From Aestuariibaculum suncheonense (lineage in GTDB: Bacteria; Bacteroidota; Bacteroidia; Flavobacteriales; Flavobacteriaceae): a stretch of DNA of 64,000 nucleotides. The stretch covers positions 492,783-556,782 of the forward strand of contig NZ_JACVXC010000001.1 in NCBI RefSeq assembly GCF_014596935.1, written 5' to 3'. Each line of letters starts with the position of its first letter. Within the stretch, counting starts at the first letter, position 1. Positions 61,043-64,000 of the stretch are shown here, piece after piece. The position numbers and the translations under genes were made by a program. The notes beneath the pieces were generated by a model. The model was not told where the DNA came from, did no database searches, and saw nothing but the letters and a program-made list of their open reading frames with translations.

Positions 61043-61810
61043 TTACTGATTTTCCTCAAGATACATGCGTCTTACTTTTTTGAATAAGTTTGATGAGTAA
61101 ACGAAGTCAGTTACTGATGCATTGTCGGTTTTAAAGATGGTGTCTTTCGAGCCTTCCCATTCTTTATAACCATTTTTAAGGAAAACAATTTTTTGTCCAA
61201 TTTCCATAACCGAGTTCATATCATGCGAATTGATAACCGTAATAATTTGATACTCTTCAGTAATTTCCTGAATTAAATTATCGATAACGATAGATGTTTT
61301 CGGGTCTAAACCAGAATTAGGTTCGTCACAAAATAAATACTTCGGGTTATTTACAATTGCACGGGCAATAGCCACACGTTTTTGCATACCCCCTGAAGCT
61401 TCACTAGGCATTTTATGGTGCGCATTTTCAAGGTTTACACGTTTCAAAACAAAGTTTACACGGTCTTCCATTTCGCTTTTACTTTGCTTTGTAAACATTT
61501 TTAAAGGAAACATAACATTTTGAGCGATAGTCATACTATCAAACAATGCACTGCCTTGAAATACCATACCTATTTCGGAGCGTAAATTACGTTTTTCATT
61601 TTCAGATAACTTAGAAAATACTTTTCCATCATAAGCTATAGAACCCTGCTCGTAATTGAAAAGGCCAAGTAAACATTTTAAAAACACCGTTTTACCAGAA
61701 CCACTTTGCCCGATGATAAGATTGGTTTTACCTTTTTCAAAGTTTGTTGTTATTCCTTTGAGAATTTCCGTTCCTCCAAACGATTTATGCAAATCTTTAA
61801 CTTCAATCAT
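61043..61810 (-). CDS. ABC transporter ATP-binding protein, MlaF-like
   Basis: The frame extends to 61870, but the ATG at 61808-61810 overlaps the stop of the permease gene (TAATG) and begins 'IEVKDLHKSFGG', giving 255 residues. Walker A 'LIIGQSGSGKTVFLKCLLG', signature 'EASGGMQKRVAIARAI' and Walker B 'YLFCDEPNSGLDP' are present; the SGGM form of the signature is typical of MlaF. It powers retrograde phospholipid transport together with MlaE. Confidence 0.92.
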   Translation of the reverse strand: MIEVKDLHKSFGGTEILKGITTNFEKGKTNLIIGQSGSGKTVFLKCLLGLFNYEQGSIAYDGKVFSKLSENEKRNLRSEIGMVFQGSALFDSMTIAQNVMFPLKMFTKQSKSEMEDRVNFVLKRVNLENAHHKMPSEASGGMQKRVAIARAIVNNPKYLFCDEPNSGLDPKTSIVIDNLIQEITEEYQIITVINSHDMNSVMEIGQKIVFLKNGYKEWEGSKDTIFKTDNASVTDFVYSSNLFKKVRRMYLEENQ

Positions 61811-62547
61811 TAACTTAATAGCATTTGGGTTAGTAGATAGTTTAATAAAATAATAACCACACTGGTCCAAACAAACGATGTGGTACTGGCTTTACCTACT
61901 TCAAGAGCCCCGCCTTTCATATAGTAACCATAAAATGAAGGCATTGTTGCTAAAACAAAAGCAAAAACAAAGGTTTTTACAAAGGCATAAGTAACGTGAA
62001 ATGGAGTGAAATCGGTTTGAATACCCAAGATGTAATCTTCAAATGAGGTAAAACCCCCTAAAACACCTGCAGCTATTCCCCCTAAAATACCTAAAAACAT
62101 ACCAATTGCAATAACAAAAGGATAAAGCATTAAGGCAACTGTTTTAGGGAGGATAAGGTAGTTTAAAGAGTTGATTCCCATAACTTCTAAAGCATCTATT
62201 TGTTCGGTAACACGCATGGTTCCTATACTTGATGTTATGAACGATCCTACTTTTCCGGCCATAATAATGGAGGTGAACGTAGGGGCAAATTCTAGTATAA
62301 TTGATTGTCTAGTAGCAAAACCAACCAAGTATTTAGGAATTAAAGGATTGTCTATATTTAAAGCTGTTTGAATGGTAATAACCCCACCAACAAAAAATGA
62401 GATAAAGGCAACAATACCTATCGAGCCTATAACTAAATCATCAATATCTTTAAGTATTAATGTTTTCATTACCGACCACTTTGTTGGTTTGCGAAACATA
62501 TTAACAATCATCAAGGAGTATGCGCCAATATTATGTAGATAAGTCAT
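61810..62547 (-). CDS. MlaE-family lipid ABC transporter permease
   Basis: A 245-residue permease with about five helices and the family core 'GGVITIQTALNIDNPLIPKYL', 'ILEFAPTFTSIIMAGKVGS', 'IGTMRVTEQIDALEVMGI' and 'GGFTSFEDYILG'. It pairs with MlaF for phospholipid transport that maintains outer-membrane asymmetry. The MlaD substrate-binding gene is not adjacent. It is divergent from the alkaline phosphatase gene by 111 bases. Confidence 0.92.
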   Translation of the reverse strand: MTYLHNIGAYSLMIVNMFRKPTKWSVMKTLILKDIDDLVIGSIGIVAFISFFVGGVITIQTALNIDNPLIPKYLVGFATRQSIILEFAPTFTSIIMAGKVGSFITSSIGTMRVTEQIDALEVMGINSLNYLILPKTVALMLYPFVIAIGMFLGILGGIAAGVLGGFTSFEDYILGIQTDFTPFHVTYAFVKTFVFAFVLATMPSFYGYYMKGGALEVGKASTTSFVWTSVVIILLNYLLTQMLLS

Positions 62548-62658
62548 ATGAAAAATTAATAGTGCTAAAGTAAAAAAAAGTAACAGGTAATTAACGTTAA
62601 ATTTAAATTATGATTTCATATAATAAGTATTTTTGGCATCTTTATAAAAAATTTTAGC

Positions 62659-64000
62659 ATGAAAAAAATTTCCACTCTTTTATCAGTAGCAATATTTGCT
62701 TTAGCGTGTAAAGCGCAGGAGCAACCTCGGGTGTCGCAAACTAAAGAAGCATCGTCTTATTATTTTAATCATAAACCTAAATTAGTCGTAGGTATTATAG
62801 TAGATCAAATGCGTTATGATTATTTAACGCGCTTTTATACAAAGTATGGTGAAGGTGGATTTAAACGTATGATGAATGAAGGGTTTAACTGTAAAAACAA
62901 TCACTTTAATTACGTGCCAACCAAAACAGCGCCAGGTCATGCTTCGGTATTTTCTGGAACTACGCCAAAATATCATGGTATTATAGCTAATGATTGGTAT
63001 GACAAAGATTTGAAAAAATCAGTGTATTGTGCTGGAGATGAAAGTGTGAATCCTGTGGGAACAACTAGTAATGCAGGTAAAATGTCACCGCACCGTATGA
63101 CCACCACAACGTTTGCAGATGAAAATAGATTATTCACGCAAATGCGTGGAAAATCTATAGGGATTTCTGTAAAAGATCGTGGAGCGATTTTGCCTGCTGG
63201 GCATTCAGCAAATGCAGCATATTGGTTCTATGGAAAAGATCAGGGTGATTTTATTACCAGTACATATTACATGAATACTTTACCTCAATGGGTTCAGGAT
63301 TTTAACGATTCAGATGTTGCCGACTCGTATTTAAAACCTTGGGAAACTTATTACGATATTGAAACGTATACCGAAAGTGGAACCGATTTAAATGATTTTG
63401 AAGAAGGTTTTAAAGGAAAGGAAACAGCAACATTTCCATATGATTTAGGCAGTTTAAAAGACAAAAATGGAGGATTCGATATTATAAAAGGAACGGCTTA
63501 CGGAAATAGTATAGTCGCCGATTTTGCTATTGCGGCTTTAACGGGAGAACAATTAGGACAAGATGAACATACCGATGTGTTAACGGTTAGTTTTTCAAGT
63601 ACCGATTATGTTGGCCATAATTTCGGTGTAAATTCAAAGGAAATTGAAGATACTTATATTCGTTTAGATATAGATTTAGAGCGTTTCTTTAAAGCTTTAG
63701 ATGAAAAAGTAGGTAAAGGAAATTACACCGTGTTTTTAACTGCCGATCACGCTGCTGTTGATGTGCCAGCATATTTGCAGAGTGTAAAAATTCCTGCGGG
63801 TTACGTAAAAGCCAAAGAAGAAAGAGTGCAAATGGAGACCTTTTTACAGAAAAAATACGGAGCAAATTTTATAGAGAATATCAGTAACAATCAGGTGTTT
63901 TTAAATCGTACTAAAATTGCAGAAATGAACTTAGAGTTAGAAGATGTTCAGGGCGCTTTAGTGAACGAAATCATTAGTTACGAGAATATTTATAAAGCGT
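62659..64000 (+). CDS. Alkaline phosphatase PafA-like (partial, runs off the window end)
   Basis: An open frame from ATG 62659 to the window end, 447 codons without a stop. It has an N-terminal signal peptide, then the PafA pattern: 'VVGIIVDQMRYDYLTRF' (metal Asp), 'PTKTAPGHASVFSG' (nucleophile Thr), 'SVKDRGAILPAGH' (Lys and Arg), 'FSSTDYVGHNFG' and 'TADHAAVDVP'. PafA enzymes release phosphate from many monoesters in the periplasm and are the major phosphatase of Bacteroidota. The -7 element may be TATTTTTG at 62628-62635. The C-terminal part is missing. Confidence 0.9.
   Translation, partial: MKKISTLLSVAIFALACKAQEQPRVSQTKEASSYYFNHKPKLVVGIIVDQMRYDYLTRFYTKYGEGGFKRMMNEGFNCKNNHFNYVPTKTAPGHASVFSGTTPKYHGIIANDWYDKDLKKSVYCAGDESVNPVGTTSNAGKMSPHRMTTTTFADENRLFTQMRGKSIGISVKDRGAILPAGHSANAAYWFYGKDQGDFITSTYYMNTLPQWVQDFNDSDVADSYLKPWETYYDIETYTESGTDLNDFEEGFKGKETATFPYDLGSLKDKNGGFDIIKGTAYGNSIVADFAIAALTGEQLGQDEHTDVLTVSFSSTDYVGHNFGVNSKEIEDTYIRLDIDLERFFKALDEKVGKGNYTVFLTADHAAVDVPAYLQSVKIPAGYVKAKEERVQMETFLQKKYGANFIENISNNQVFLNRTKIAEMNLELEDVQGALVNEIISYENIYKA

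Noticed and set aside
1-64000. Mobile elements, prophage, toxin-antitoxin or defence island
   Set aside because: No transposase, integrase, phage structural gene, restriction gene or CRISPR repeat was recognised; gene order and composition look like core chromosome throughout.

Overview
The window is a stretch of a Bacteroidota chromosome, almost certainly from the family Flavobacteriaceae. The evidence is low GC, type IX secretion and gliding genes (porU, porV, gldJ), a TonB/ExbBD system, a mevalonate-pathway gene pair, the short arginine decarboxylase of this group, and promoters fitting the Bacteroidota pattern TTG-N18-TAnnTTTG (clear before tRNA-Val and before pdhA). No insertion sequence, prophage, integrase or CRISPR array is visible. 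Most of the window looks like ordinary, densely packed core genome. Species cannot be told from the sequence alone.

Layout. 1-8279: the end of an outer-membrane protein gene, a lipoprotein, then a compact plus-strand run: tesB-like thioesterase, GDPD, YhiN-type flavoprotein, DUF1697, diphosphomevalonate decarboxylase, a GHMP kinase, a UbiA prenyltransferase and an RsuA/RluB-type protein whose catalytic Asp is Gly. 8280-12681: a structured 0.45 kb leader, then arginine decarboxylase, an agmatinase homologue lacking most metal ligands, a deoxyhypusine-synthase-like enzyme and two small acidic proteins. 12709-23264: a carbohydrate region with a GT-C transferase, a GH63/MGH1-like hydrolase, a CslA-like processive GT2, a DPM1-like GT2, a membrane 4Fe-4S protein, an FAD oxidoreductase and a GH113-like lipoprotein. 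23377-27063: a phosphatase, a CarboxypepD_reg-type protein, a sterol-desaturase-family protein and an Mpo1-like protein. 27079-31956: an arsenosugar-type cluster (ArsM, PNP, TIGR04282-type transferase, radical SAM ArsS, AhpD-like protein) interrupted by a plus-strand barrel gene. 32101-40552: acyl-CoA dehydrogenase, AnmK, Glu/Leu dehydrogenase, NhaD, ExbB, ExbD, TonB, FolC. 40615-43029: tRNA-Val(UAC), a PAS-LuxR regulator and murF. 43123-53673: gldJ, porU, porV, cdd, pdhA, pdhC. 53771-56170: three DUF4242 proteins, one of them an AraC-type regulator, around a truncated hemoglobin. 56311-64000: SDR, HAD, SprT-like, mannose-1-phosphate guanylyltransferase, DUF389, MlaF/MlaE, and the start of a PafA-like alkaline phosphatase.

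The points most worth a second look are: (i) two neighbouring core genes (RluB-like at 7404 and SpeB-like at 10145) that keep their folds but have lost catalytic residues; (ii) a small DUF4242 / truncated hemoglobin locus next to a regulator made of DUF4242, a degenerate nucleotide-cyclase-like domain and an AraC DNA-binding domain; (iii) the arsenosugar cluster; (iv) a possible beta-mannan or glucomannan surface-polysaccharide region; and (v) the structured leader before the arginine decarboxylase gene. All family calls were made by eye from motifs and gene order; no database search was run.
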